Positions 1 through 11,969 of a DNA stretch of 64,000 nucleotides are shown here, one piece after another. The translations under genes and the position numbers were made by a program. A model generated the notes under the pieces. It made no database searches, was not told the DNA's origin, and saw nothing but the letters and a program-made list of their open reading frames with translations. Source of the DNA: Siphonodentalium dalli (lineage: Eukaryota; Mollusca; Scaphopoda; Gadilida; Siphonodentaliidae); assembly GCA_032622095.1 (NCBI GenBank), contig CP136069.1, positions 18,737,326-18,801,325 on the forward strand, read 5' to 3'. Each line of letters opens with the position of its first letter. Positions within the stretch are counted from its first letter, which is position 1.

Positions 1-81
1 AACAAGGCTAAAATAATGTGCATGGTCAACTGGGCATGGCTTCACTTTGATCTTCAGCTTTCAATTTGATTTATCTCTGTC

Positions 82-345
82 AGGCCTGACAGAATGAGGT
101 CCCCAGAGGGTGAATTTAGTGACGCTATCCAGCATAGTGGGATAGCTTCATTAATTCATCCTCTGGGGACCTCATTCTGCTTAGGCCTCATTTTCTCTGG
201 AAAGTTTCAATAGAAACTTAGATTCCATTTCTGTTTTATTGTTTAGTTTCTCTATATCCCCAAATTGGACAACACAATGCATAGTCGAGGTTCCCAATAG
301 GTACACATCACAATATTCACCATTTGGGAACTTCAATCTTCAATT
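82..345. mobile_element. Family E MITE, partial
   Basis: One hairpin from ACAGAATGAGGTCC and the centre through ACATCACAATATTCACC; outer ends not recognised. Confidence 0.8.
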
Positions 346-1524
346 GTCGGCAACCACTTGATTTTGTTGAACGGGTTTCCCCACAAAATCCCACCAAATG
401 TCAGGTAAATGAACATCGTTTGGAAATGAATGTAGAACTATACCTAACTGAGAGTCACTCTACCGGCCACAGCTGAAAACACTGCATTTATTTGGCATTG
501 TCACGAATGAATGAATGAAAAATTATTGTGACTATATGGGACACTCTGCAAGTGACTCACAACATATATATGGAAAATTAAAACAGTATCGTGCACACGC
601 ACCCGAAATTGTTGTAAATACTCTTCTCCAGAAATGGAGGTATTGAAATAAATATATAAGTTCTATATTTTTGTCAAAACAATAACATGGCAAATAGTAT
701 TTACTAGTATGATACATCACCAAGTGAAGATAACTGACTGGGCGAATTCACTGCGTATACATAACGTTATTGACATACCCCACTGTAATTTCATTACAAT
801 CACGTGCACATGTAGATTCCGCATTTTACATCGCCACTCAGATGACATATAGGTAGACACAATTAACTCTGACCCTGATTCCGTATTTTTAATTAGTTTA
901 CTCATTTGACGTCATATGAGGATTTCAACGGAGATAGCCAGCCAACCGGTGGAGGTATTATTTATTTATTTCTTGGCTTATTTATTTATTATGCGGTAGT
1001 TATATGACTTGGATCATTGTGTTCATAATAGGGGTGGCTTTCCAATATTGTTTTGTTAAATTCATCAGGATAGCAATCCTTTAATTAATGTACATACATG
1101 TAAGCATAGTCTGTCGGAAATGTAAGCATAGTGTGTCGGAAACGTAAGCATAGTGTGTCGGAAACAAGAATAACATGCCTAGGTGTAACAGTTACAATTT
1201 TATCCATGTCAAAGAGTGATTAATGATCTGGTCACAGTCATACTACAATGACCAACACTATATATGTGTACAGTGTCATGTTTCAGGGAATGTTAATGAG
1301 GTAGCCATGTTTACAGCAAACTCATGAAGCTGAAAATAAGATATGACCAAAAGAGACATGTGTCCAATGGATGACCTCCGTGCATGAACAGAAAAAGGTT
1401 TTAGAAAGAATAGACTTTCATATCTCGATAAAAGTAATTGTCCTTGGAACAACTGTCCATAGTGATTGACAGCCCATCAAGAAACCAACCAAAAAGTTAT
1501 GGGATGGGATCGTAAACCAGGCTA
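346..1524. other. No gene seen
   Basis: AT-rich, non-repetitive apart from the 22-bp repeat. A CRE-like TGACGTCA occurs at 907-914. Confidence 0.6.
1098..1163. repeat. 22-bp tandem repeat, 3 copies
   Basis: ATGTAAGCATAGTGTGTCGG plus AA, three times. Confidence 0.95.
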
Positions 1525-1679
1525 TTAACCTATCCATGACTGGAGCTTCCTGAATTTTTGCAAAAACCCTGTGCCAAAGTATTCTCTTATATATGCGAGT
1601 CTCCCATAGGGAGCCTCACATATATAAGAGAATGCATTGGACTTAATTTGCCTTGACTATTGTAAGCCAGTGCATTCTG
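1525..1679. mobile_element. P2 MITE (TTAA, CCCTTTCATGACTGGAGC), left half
   Basis: Has GACTGGAGCTTCCTGAA and one P2-type hairpin (loop TCTCCCATAGGGAGC), then GCCAGTGCATTC, and breaks off into a family E fragment. Confidence 0.8.
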
Positions 1680-1792
1680 GCGAGGGTGACTTTGGTAATG
1701 TTAGCCCACTGTGAGGGATACCATCACTAAATTCACCCTCTGGGGACCTCATTCTGCAAATGTCAGACACACCTTATCCAGGGTTGCAAGAC
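1680..1792. mobile_element. Family E MITE, right hairpin fragment
   Basis: Starts GAGGGTGACTTTGG inside a hairpin and ends GACACACCTTATCCAGGGTTG. It is joined directly to a broken P2. Confidence 0.8.
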
Positions 1793-2486
1793 TGATCATT
1801 TGAGGACCTTTATTCGTGTAAGAAATTTAAAGTTTGTTGACACCAAGTAAGTCAATAATGAAGTACACGCTGTGTAAAATTTCTCATAATTAGCACTCTA
1901 ATTATCACAATAATTAGCATAACGTCATTCTCCCAGAACCTTAACTAAGAGAAAACTAACACAGAATAGAACGTAAACAAGCCCCAATTATTATTCATAG
2001 TAATCAGATCAAACAGTCGAGTCCTATACAATCTCCATGCATGTGTGAGCTATTAATTTTTATTACTGAATTATGGTTGTTGGTATGTAAGAAATTAATT
2101 TTTTATATCTTCTACTTTAGGTTGTCCCTAATAAACCTGGATTAACAGCCTACCTTGACAGTGATTTAATAACAGTATGTGAACCCTGGTCCATTGAATT
2201 CAAAAGGTTCATAAAGGACATATGGGTTTGTAGACTAATTGTCAGAAGAACTGGAGCAGGGGCACAGGGCGACAGGGGCACATGGCTCTTTTTATACCAA
2301 GTTATCCCTCTTGATGGGACAATGGACTGAAAGTGCCCATTCCAGCTTAAAAAAAGAAAACCTTGAAATTTCAACAGAAATTAAACTTATTATATTGCTG
2401 TGAGAGCAACATACATGGACAGTGTACAACCAATCTCAGGCTGTGTCATATGCTGGATACTCAAAAGTACTTACAAATTATGTTTT
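1793..2486. other. No gene seen
   Basis: AT-rich unique sequence; the 74-codon minus ORF at 2150 shows no coding features. Confidence 0.6.
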
Positions 2487-2719
2487 CAACCCTTTCATGA
2501 AAGGAGCTGCACTGGTGAAGCAATATAGATCCTGAGCCAGTTGGGAGCCTCATTTATTTAAGAGAATGCACTCACTTACAAAGTCAAGGTAAATACTGAT
2601 AGGCCAATGTATTCTCTTATATATGTGAAGATGCATAATTATGGGAGACCCGCATATATAAGAGAATGCAATGGCACATGGTTTTTAAAAAAATTCAGGA
2701 AGCTCCAGTCATGTCCCTT
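2487..2719. mobile_element. P2 MITE, diverged
   Basis: Ends CCCTTTCATGAAAGGAGC and GGAAGCTCCAGTCATG with two damaged hairpins. Confidence 0.8.
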
Positions 2720-2767
2720 TGTGTAAATTTGTTCCACCTTTACCATATTTGCTTCCAACAACCATGC

Positions 2768-2984
2768 TACAGTAATGCTCTAATTAATCGACTCCTTAAC
2801 CACAGCAGAATTATGGGTAACTTTTCAGGATTTAGTCGGAAATATGGCTTGTTGCCATTCATCTGAAAGCTCTCGTCGAGAGCTTTTCGATGAATGGCAA
2901 CAAGCCATATTTCCGACTAATTCCTGAAAAGTTACCCATAATTCTGCTGTGGTTAAGGAGTCGATTAATTAGAGCATTACTGTA
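2768..2984. mobile_element. Family A MITE (TA-flanked palindrome), full length
   Basis: This defines the commonest family. The element is a nearly perfect palindrome of about 105-bp arms, from TACAGTAATGC to GCATTACTGTA, with a small centre around GAAAGCTCTC...GAGAGCTTTC. It has no coding capacity; recurring peptides such as GNFSGFSRKYGLLPFI are translations of the palindrome. The TA flank and CAGT ends suggest Tc1/mariner-type mobilisation by a transposase elsewhere (inference). The TA target is proved at the 44998 copy. Confidence 0.93.
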
Positions 2985-3408
2985 ATTACAATGCAAAATG
3001 TTCATTCTTACAAAGGTATTCCACATTTTTCGGAAAGAAACAAGTCTTTCCTCTCAAAGATAATATTAAATCCTCAAGTATACACTCCCCACCCCAACAA
3101 ACCTACCTCAAGATTTTCCCTGACAATATCTAAACAATATGATATCTTAATTAACTCACACAGAGGGGAAATTACTCAATCTAACTCACTCAGCTTGCTC
3201 TCTGAATCCACCGAATCTATAAATTATTTACGATTTCATCAGATGTTTCACAGCACGGAAATCTACTAAAGTAATAATCACGGAGTGAGTTGACTGTAAA
3301 CATGGTTCTAAATTGAGATTCTCTCACAATACAAGAATGCGGCTTTGAAGTTCTAACCCAAAAATATAGCTACCAGAGATATGTTATCTATGTTTAATAG
3401 ACTGTGTT

Positions 3409-4180
3409 GAAGCCTTGAAATAGTGTGTCTGTCATTTGCAGAATGAGGTCCCCAGATATAGAGGATCTCACATGAGTTTCTATTTTATACGGAATTTATC
3501 AACCGAGTTCACTAAACTCGATTTGAGCCGAGGTTTACCGAGGCTCAAATAGAATTTAGAGGACGAGGTTGATAAATTACGTATAAAATAGGACGAGTGT
3601 GAGATACCTTTTATCACATGATCAAATAAACCCGAAGCAATGCGAAATATTTATCGAAAACAACAATCATAAACTACAGCGATCGCAAGTTATTTGAAGA
3701 ACGCCGTGACGTCATCGCACGCGCTGATATTAAACGTGTCTATTACCGATAATTATGAAACTGCTTTTATGGCCAAATTATGTGATAAAGTGAATTTAGT
3801 GACGCTGTATACCCAGCACAGCGGGCTAGCATCACCAAATTCACTCTCTAGGGATCTCACTCTGCTTGGGCCTCATCTTCTGGTAAGTATCTATAGTCTC
3901 TAATAAAATTGCTTTCAGTTACTTTTTCCCCTTCTGTTCTGTTTCTATATCCCCTAATTTCGAGAAGATAAAATGAATAAGCGAGGTGACTAATGGGTGA
4001 ACATCACCAACTTCAACTGGGGAACTACAATCTGATCCAAGGTCTCCCATAGCAGTAGAGGACAAAGTAGAATGAGGCCCCAGAGGGTGAATTTAGTTAT
4101 GCTAGCCCACCATGCAGGATAGCGTCACTAAATTCTCCCTCTGGAAACCTCGTTCTGCAAATGAGACACAATATTTCCAG
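3409..4180. mobile_element. Family E MITE interrupted by element F
   Basis: Begins AGCCTTGAAATAG; the left hairpin is split after GGTCCCCAGA by a segment of about 330 bp, resuming GTGAATTTAGTGACGC. The centre and right hairpin run to CAATATTTCCAG. Confidence 0.87.
3458..3789. mobile_element. Element F, copy 1
   Basis: Starts TATAGAGGATCTCA, with an inner palindrome about TGAGCCGAGGTTTACCGAGG (arms read TTTATACG...AATTTATCAACC), then a unique arm with GTGACGTCATCGCACGCG, ending near TTATGTGATAAA. Inserted in family E. Confidence 0.78.
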
Positions 4181-4436
4181 AATGAAGATGGATAACTCTA
4201 AAATCAAGTGGTAATATGGCAAAATTTCGTGAAAATCAAGTCATAATACGGCCATATTTCGTTGAACAAAATGTTGATTAATAACACGTTTTGGGAAATT
4301 TTATACTATATGACAGTGGTTAGCATTATTTTGTTGGCATTAATCGATTCTGATAACTAAAGCGTATTTTGAAAAATGTTGTTGTTATTGTATCTTGATA
4401 ATATAGGGACCGTCTGATCAGATTGAGTACCTTTAA
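4179..4436. mobile_element. P5 MITE, 5'-truncated
   Basis: Begins GATGGATAACTCTAAAATCAAG directly after a family E end and finishes TTGAGTACCTTTAA, where P3 starts. Confidence 0.8.
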
Positions 4437-4822
4437 CCCTTTACCCAACAGAACGGCCCTGTGCCAATGCATTCTCTTATATATGCGAGTCGACCATAGG
4501 TCGCCTCGCATATATAAGAGAATGCATTGGCTTAACACATTAAAAATTATAAAATTGTTAAAGAATGTAAGAAAAAATGGTAAAAAAAGATTTTTTTTAG
4601 GCCAATGCATTCTCTTATATATGCGAGGCGACCTATGGTCGACTCGCATATATAAGAGAATGCATTGGCACAGGGCATAACTGTAACTATCACAATGTGG
4701 TCAAGGAGCCGGTTCCAATGATATCCATATGTGTATGGTTCTATTGAGACAGACCGAAGATATTTTAGGCTGTTGAAGCTTTACTTGGCCGGTTTTGGCC
4801 GGTTTGTTGGGTAAAGGGTTAA
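4433..4822. mobile_element. P3 MITE (TTAA, CCCTTTACCCAAC) with two hairpins
   Basis: Defines P3: ends CCCTTTACCCAACAGAACGG and, on the other side, GTTTGTTGGGTAAAGGG, with TTAA flanks. It holds two facing hairpin modules (4459-4533, 4602-4675), an AT linker, and a unique arm containing TCACAATGTGGTCAAGGAGC. The left TTAA is shared with the end of a P5 fragment. Confidence 0.92.
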
Positions 4823-6439
4823 GCTATCGGAGATATGGTATCTATGCGTAATAGACTGTGTGTTATTTTTGTTATTACACACCACCTATTTTAGGGTTTT
4901 ATGTTACCATTTCATAGGTCAGAGAATCCGCATGCAGAAAGAAGCATGTTATTTTGATGATTACAGACTGATGAAATTAGCTATCAGGTTATCATCAAAT
5001 AGGTCAGACAGACATCTTCTCAATTTCTCAGCTTACAACATTTGGCACCCAAGAAGATTTGACTTACTAATATAAAAGGGTAAACTAAATGTGCCAGGGA
5101 AGCATGCGGGCCATAGGAAGGTGGAATCATAATTATTTAATTCTCCTGATACTCTATGTGTTGGTGGGGGGATGACTCAGTTGGAAAGACGCATAGTGTA
5201 CTTAACCCTTTCATGACGTGAGCTTCCTGAAATTTTGCGAAAACTATGTGCCAATGCATTCTCTTATATATAAGAGAATACACTCTTATATATACTAGTA
5301 AGAGAATACAATTGGCCCAACAATATTTAGCTTTTCCTTGTATTAAGCCAGTGTTCTCTTATATATGCGAGGCTCCCTGATATAAGAGAATACACTGGCA
5401 AAGGATGTTTAATGCTGCACCAGCGCTTCACCCGTCATGATAAAGATAAGCACCACCAGCGCTTCACATGCCTTCTATGAATTTCACTTTTAATAACAGA
5501 TATTATCATTGACACTATGAGTATCAAATCGTTTTCAATTTTTGTTTGTGAATCTATAATACCTGAGATTTGTAACTGGCATATGTAGCCTTTTGTTCTG
5601 ACCATTATTTTTATAGTAAGCCCCAGCCGAGCTCCACATGCCTTCTATGAATTTTGCTTTGTATAATGGAGACAGTATCTCTGACCCATATGATCTGTAA
5701 CTCGTGATTACTGCTCGTTTATATTTCATTGTGTTCCTCTATTACCATAAATATTGATTTTGATTGTGGACCTATTATTATTCAAAACAGGACAAAAAAC
5801 TTGGCATAACAGATGGTGGATCATATGCAAATAACACCTCGACTCATAGAAACACCGCGTTTGTTCCATAGTACCATAGAATTAGACTATCCAAAGGAAG
5901 TGAACTGAAAAAAAATTTAACTTAAACTGAGACTGATCACTTCTTTGGTCGATTCAACTAGATTAGTATAGATGTAGCTCTGTTTGGCACCAAGCAATTT
6001 GAGGTCAGAGGTAACATAGCATTTATTTGTAATAGCACCTCTATTCTGGGCACTGTATTGGATATTTTCGCTAACATACGCCCCGCTGAGCACTCCAGAT
6101 CTTAATAGATTGACATCCTTGCTCTGTTATTTGTTTTGTTACCATGAGGTCTTCGGCAGAGTCAGCGTGAAAAAAATAACATAAAATTTAGATTTTTTTT
6201 CCGAAATACAGGAAATTTGGACCGGCAGATCTGCAAATAATCTTATCAGATAAAAGGGGGCCAAAAAGCAGAGAGTTGAAGTAGGAGGGGAGAGGCGACT
6301 GAATTGTGACAGAACGGGCCCTTTTCTGGTTCATAGGATAGAAAGAAATACCTGAAATATCAACAGAAACAAAATTTCTGAGCAAGAAATTTCTGAGCAA
6401 GAAATATGAAAGACTGAAGGTAAAAACGATGAACAAACC
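4823..6439. other. No supported gene
   Basis: Holds one P2 element. The first 40 bp (GCTATCGGAGATATGG...) echo 3367-3410. CACATGCCTTCTATGAATTT occurs twice (5467, 5636). Confidence 0.5.
5202..5446. mobile_element. P2 MITE, diverged
   Basis: TTAACCCTTTCATGACGTG at the left, two degenerate hairpins, and GCACCAGCGC...GTCATGA at the right. Confidence 0.8.
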
Positions 6440-6513
6440 TCACTCCTGTTGCCCCGATCAGAGCAAACTCTGTTCGCCTCACATCTTTCATGTAGAAGAG
6501 ATCCATGGTAACG
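6440..6513 (-). CDS. Possible first coding exon (weak)
   Basis: On the minus strand an ATG in strong context (ACCATGG) opens a frame reading MDLFYMKDVRRTEFALIGAT. It meets a good donor, gtgagg, in phase 0 after the next Gly. The frame is open upstream of the ATG for about 25 codons before a stop. Composition is less AT-rich than its surroundings. I do not recognise the peptide. It could be an alternative first exon of the RasGAP-like gene or chance. Confidence 0.25.
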
Positions 6514-6730
6514 TGGTATACATACACACACAGGCCTATATCACCATTATCTTTGGTGCACGTAATTAAGCCACTAAGTCACTCGAAATAACATCACAAA
6601 CTAATGAAAGGAGGTTTCTCGCTTTGACGCTAGAAATAAATGTGTTAACTCCCTAGTAAATGATTTCGCTCAACTCCTTGAAGTGAAGCACAAGAGCTTC
6701 CTAGGTCATCCATCGAGAAGAAGTACTCCA

Positions 6731-7745
6731 GCATGCAAATAGTGTGTCTGTCATTAGCAGAATGAGGTCCCCAGAGGGTGAATTTAGTGACGCTATCCCG
6801 CATAGTGGCTAAAGTCACATTCTGCTTAGGATCAGATTGTAGTTCCCCAGTTAAAATTCACTCTCTGGGGTCCTGAATCTGCTTAGGTCTCATTTTCTGG
6901 GAAGTATCTATAGCCTCAAATTAACAATGTTTTAGTTAATTTTTCGCTTCTGGGAAGTTTCTATAATGGCGGGTTAGCATCACCAAATTCACCCTTTTGG
7001 GACCTCACTCTGCTTAGGCCTCTAGCTACTGCTATGGGAGACCAATGATCAGATTGAAGTTCCTCAGTTGAAGTTGGTGATGTTCACCCATTGGGCGCCT
7101 CGATTATGCATTTTATCTTCTGCAAATTAGGGGACATAGAAATTTCCCAGAAGGAAAAAGTAACTAAAAACAATGTTAATTTTAGACTATAGATACTTAA
7201 CCCTTTACCCAAACAGAAGGGCCCTGTGCCAATGCATTCTCTTATATATGCGAGTCGACCATAGGTCGCCTCGCATATATAAGAGAATGCATTGGCTTAA
7301 CACATTAAAAATTATAAAATTGTTAAAGAATGTAAGAAAAAATGGTAAAAAGTGTTAAAAAAAGATTTTTTTTAGGCCAATGCATTCTCTTATATATGCG
7401 AGGCGACCTATGGTCGACTCGCATATATAAGAGAATGCATTGGCACAGGGCTTAACTGTAACTATCACAATGTGGTCAAGGAGCCGGTTCCAATGATATC
7501 CATATTTGTATGGTTCTATTGAGACAGACCGAAGATATTTTAGGCTGTTGAAGCTTTATTTGGCCGGTTTTGGCCGTTTTGTTGGGTAAAGGGTTAACAG
7601 ATTAGGCCTAAAGCAGAATGATTGAGGTGCCTAGAGTGAATTTGGTTATGCTACCCCACTATGAGGGATAGCATCACTAAATTCACCCTCTGGGGACCTC
7701 ATTCTGCAAATGACAGACACACTGTTTGCAGGATTGGTACTACAA
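6731..7745. mobile_element. Family E MITE, rearranged, with nested P3
   Basis: Begins GCATGCAAATAGTGTGTC and ends ACACTGTTTGCAGG. The centre is partly repeated and inverted (6830-7190). P3 lies at 7197-7597. Confidence 0.82.
7197..7597. mobile_element. P3 MITE nested in family E
   Basis: Almost identical to the 4433 and 40792 copies, with an 11-bp difference in the linker. It splits a family E element at GATACTTAA. Confidence 0.92.
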
Positions 7746-8175
7746 AAGTACATCTCTACACTGCTTAATGAGTTTGTTTGTTTCGGTACTGGTCGGCTAC
7801 CAGCGTGAAAGTGCTTGTTTGAGCTTTTTATGATGGGTGGGTCAATATTTGTAAATAGGTTCTGACATTGAAATCTGATATTTCATGTCGAAAACTCTTG
7901 TTTTTATTATTAGCTGAAGTATGTTCCTACATGGCCACTTGAAATCAAGACTATCGTATTTCATTAGCAAGACAATACAAACAGTACCAAAAACAATTTA
8001 GAAAGGTCAGTGTCAAAGGTATGTTTCATATGATTATATTCTGTACCTGATACATGTGTTAAACACTATGCGTATTACGGCTGGTCAGTAAGCAGGGGTG
8101 CTGAAAGTACAAGACAAAGGGGGGGGGGGCAGAGCTGTCAAATTGGTACCCGAACTTTTGTTCAATGCCTGGATT

Positions 8176-8462
8176 CAAGCCTTGAAATAGTGTGTCTGTT
8201 ATTTGCAGAATGAGATCCCCAGAGGGTGAATTTAGTGATGCTACCCCGTACATTTGGCTAGTATCACTAAATTCATCCTCTGAGGACCTCATTCTGTTTA
8301 GACCTCATCTTCTGGGAAGTATCTAGTCTCAAGTTTAACATTTTTTTAAGTTACTTTTTCCCTTCTGTTCAGTTTCTATATCCCCTAATTTGCAGAAGCT
8401 AAAAGGCAAAAATTAAAATTGAGGTGACTAAATGGGTGAACATCACCAACTACTTCCACACA
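8176..8462. mobile_element. Family E MITE, right part missing
   Basis: Left end CAAGCCTTGAAATAG, left hairpin and centre, stopping near GAACATCACCAAC. Confidence 0.85.
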
Positions 8463-8497
8463 GAAACCATGGGAACAAAGATTAAAATCTAAAGACT

Positions 8498-8733
8498 TTA
8501 ACCATTTCCAGACAGGAGCTGTGCTGGTGCAGCATTCAAGATCATGTGCCAGTGCATCCTCTTATATAAGCAATAGGGATCGAGCCTCACATATATAAGA
8601 GAATTCACTGGCTTACAAGGTCAAGGTAAATATTGTTAGGCAAAGTATTCTCTTATATGTGCGAGGTGCCCTATGTGCATTGGCACAGGGTTTTCGCAAA
8701 CTTTCAGGAAGCTCCAGTCATGGAAAGAATAAA
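8498..8733. mobile_element. P2 MITE
   Basis: TTAACCATTTCCAGACAGGAGC at the left, GGAAGCTCCAGTCATGGAAAG at the right, two shortened hairpins. Confidence 0.8.
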
Positions 8734-8779
8734 GACTGATACACTTGAAGCTACTAGTAAAATAATGTAGTTATTATCT

Positions 8780-9065
8780 ATGATATACTTTGGAACTTCT
8801 GTCTGTCTGTGTCTTATAGACTCGAAAACTGCTGGACCAATCCGAATTTGGTATGTATAGGCCTACTTTGGTCCCAGGAACAATATTGGGGTGGGGGTCA
8901 AATTTCATGTGCGACCATTTCCTTGACATATACGCTCATATAGGCATGATTCTGGACCGATCGACCAATAGTTTGTCCAGACGCTGTATATTCTGCCTAG
9001 GTGAAGGCGATCACAAAGAAATCCCTAAATAACCCGAACGAAGTCAGGTACATCAGCTAGTTATA
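8780..9065. other. Probable decayed dispersed repeat
   Basis: CTGTCTGTCTGTGTCT, then TCGAAAACTGCTGGACCAAT and an end ACATCAGCTAGT resemble relics common in invertebrate introns. I cannot name the family. Confidence 0.35.
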
Positions 9066-9894
9066 TAACTTATATATAATAGTACATACCAATAATGAAC
9101 TAGATAGCTCCTAACAAAAACAGTGAAAGAAACTGAAAATCAGAATCTATCTGTTAGATAGAATCAAATCCAGACTGAATAATCACATGAAAATAAAGTT
9201 TTTTCCTTGCACAAATAGCCTAGATAACAACACAAGGGCTGCCTGGAAACAAATAAACATCTCAATGGGACAAAAAAAAAACATCACAGCATTAGGTCCG
9301 CCCTCAGGGGATGTAGGGACTTAAATCTCATAATGAGATCTCACTGAAGATAACAATCACCCTATGAACCCAGCACAGCAAGACGCTGCAAGGAAATGAA
9401 GACAGGAGTATGCCTATTGTTAGGGTCCTAATTGTATTGAGTCATAGCTTTTAATTAGTAGCACAACACACAAGGGGGGAACACTGACTGTATTAATGTA
9501 GTAAATCATCCGTCAAATCTTCCAGGTCCCTGTGCAGATTTTAAACTGACATCATTCAAATTTGTCTCTATTATCCTATTATGGCGAGGCGCAGCCAAGC
9601 AGCTTCAGAAATCAGTCACAGATCCGGCTACGTTCCATGCTATGTGGATCTATGCCATGCTGCGACTAATTGTTCATTGTCTAGGTGTCAAAGATGATGC
9701 TATTATTGAGGTTGTGGCCATTTGTGAGACTAATCTGGCATGTGATCATATCGATATTTGGTGATTACTGGGTGTCACTTCCGTGTCGTAGTTCATATCT
9801 CGATGGACAAATTACAGATGACATCAGCTGTTGTTAAGAGTTTGAATATAAGGAAACTGACCAAAATAGCAAGCTAAGATTTGTCTTTCATTTG

Positions 9895-10275
9895 TACCCT
9901 GCTGGACAAAACAAGTGTCCACTTAACCGCGGTGCGGTTAGCGTTGCCACCGCGGCCGAAATGCAACTACACTGCGGCTCCACCGGCTAACAACAGTTGG
10001 GCTGCGGTGTACTTGGCATTCGGCCATGGTGTAGTTGCCGCGGAGTACGTTCATTAAACTGAAAAAAGATGATACAAACCAGAAATCTAACCACGATGTA
10101 CATGCCATTCGGCCGCGTTGTAGTTGCCTTTCGGCCATGGTGTACTTGCCGCTCGGCCCGCAGTGTACTTGCCGTTCGGCCCGCGGTGCTCAACTGCAGT
10201 TACAAACTCTGACACAGCGACCGAACGGCAAATACACCGCGGTGCCAATGGACACTTGTTTTGTCCAGCGGGGTA
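9895..10275. mobile_element. GC-rich TA-flanked MITE
   Basis: TA flanks with inverted ends CCCTGCTGGACAAAACAAGT and ACTTGTTTTGTCCAGCGGGG. The interior is unusually G+C- and CpG-rich for this window, with repeated words such as GCCGTTCGGCC and CATGGTGTACTTGCCG in both orientations. ORFs here are palindrome artefacts. Confidence 0.85.
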
Positions 10276-10378
10276 TATTCTTTTTTTATTTGTGCAAAAT
10301 TCCTTTTCTATTTACCATGTTTATGGCATTTTTAAAGAATGGAGGACATGGGAACTCTTTCATCTTTTATAAACTATA

Positions 10379-10595
10379 TACAGTAATGCCCTAATTAATC
10401 GACCCTTTAACCACAGCAGAATTATGGTTAACATTTCAGGATTTAGTCAGAAATATGGCTTGTTGCCATTCATCGGAAAGCTCTCGGAGTGAGCTTTCCG
10501 ATGAATGGCAACAAGCCATATTTCCGACTAAAACCTGAAAAGTTACCCATAATTCTGCTGTGTTTAAGGAGTCGATTATTTAGGGCATAAATGTA
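10379..10595. mobile_element. Family A MITE, full length
   Basis: Both arms are present; the right end is mutated to GCATAAATGTA. Confidence 0.9.
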
Positions 10596-10649
10596 GCATT
10601 CCCTAAATTCTAAACACTAATCAGTACGAAGGATATTTTGTGAGATTTA

Positions 10650-10901
10650 TTAACCCTTTACCCAACAGAACGGCCAAAAACGCCCAAATAAAGCTTCAAC
10701 AGCCTAAAATATCTTCGGTCTGTCTCAATAACACCATACAGATATGGATATCATTGGAACCGGTTCATTGACCACATTGTGATGGTTACAGTTATGCCCT
10801 GTGCCAATGCATTCTTTTATATATGCGAGTCGACCATAGGTCGCCTCACATATATAAGAGAATGCATTGGCACAGGGCCGTTCTGTTGGGTAAAGGGTTA
10901 A
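10650..10901. mobile_element. P3 MITE, single-hairpin form
   Basis: TTAA flanks and P3 ends, but only one module (10797-10877) and no linker. Confidence 0.9.
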
Positions 10902-11523
10902 GCAATAAGATCATATTGAAAAGAAACTGAACTTGGGAAACTTTTTCCCACACTTGGCGACTAACAATTTTAGAAGTGATAAACATGTACTGAAGTTGTA
11001 ACTCATTTTCAACATAAAATGACAGGGCTGAATACATTAAAGGACAAAATGAGGGGTCATTAGATCAACTCAAGGGTCAGAAAAACTATATAGAAAACAT
11101 CACGATAGATCATTCATCTTAAGTGACCAATCAAATTTCAAGATTTGCTTCAAGACGTACTACAACTATAATAAGATTATACGGGTTGTAAACAGATCAC
11201 AACAATAAAGAGTAATTTTGTTGAAATGGGAGTAAATTTTACTTCAGTGTGCATTGAAATACAATATAGAGGATCGAATAAATCGCTTGAGTGTTCCACA
11301 CGTAAACAAACTCCTCTCCAAATAATTATACCACAAAATTATAAAGTGGATTAAAATGACAAGAGTATTATTATGGCTGGTACAATGAGACGCTATTCTC
11401 ATTTTAGATAGATACTTACGATGACTCACAAAAGAACATAATTGAGGGTTACGTGGTAGACTTTAACAGTCTTACAGTGAAAATTTGTGGATTTGTGTTG
11501 AACTGTACTGTACTATTATTTCC
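10902..11523. other. No gene seen
   Basis: Unique AT-rich sequence; a donor-like CGTAAGTAT on the minus strand near 11410 lacks a convincing exon. Confidence 0.5.
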
Positions 11524-11969
11524 TATATGTGACCCGCCATATCAAATCCAGTCGTAAGTCGGGATTTTTTACCCTGTGCCAATGCATTCTCTTATATATG
11601 TGAGTCGACCATAGGTCGCCTCGCATATATAAGAGAATGCATTGGCCTAACAATTTTTTCTTGTATTCTTTAACAATTTTATAATTTCACCCATACAGAG
11701 CCCCAGACAAACATGAGCGGATGACACTCTTCTATATGCTTCTATATATGTGTGGGGCTCCCTGCAGGGTAATGGATGTTTTTTTATTTTATGTCCTAAA
11801 AATTGTGAGAAACATTTATTTAAAAAAAATAATAAAAATTGTTAGGCCAATGCATTCTCTTATATATGCGAGGCGACCTATGGTCGACTCGCATATGTAA
11901 GAGAATGCATTGGCACAGGGTAAACAAAACCCGATTTACGACTGGATTTGATATGGCGGGTCACATATA
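11524..11969. mobile_element. TA-type element (ATGTGACCCGCCATATC) carrying two hairpin modules
   Basis: Terminal inverted repeats of about 40 bp, TATATGTGACCCGCCATATC... and the reverse, unlike P1-P3. Inside are two hairpin modules (11573-11646, 11844-11922) with TA directly outside each module end (TTTTTACCCTGTGCC / GGCACAGGGTAAAC). A CCCCAGAC...GTGTGGGGC hairpin lies between them. No ORF. Confidence 0.88.

Noticed and set aside
9572-9763. Short protein-like frames (MARRSQAASEISHRS; FHAMWIYAMLRLIVHCLG)
   Set aside because: About 40 codons each, without splice sites or recognisable similarity.
9938-10394. Overlapping ORFs rich in Arg/Thr
   Set aside because: Several frames are open on both strands because of the GC-rich palindromic MITE; none is credible as coding.
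11405-11470. Donor-like CATCGTAAGTAT on the minus strand
   Set aside because: No acceptor with a pyrimidine tract gives more than a dozen open codons upstream.
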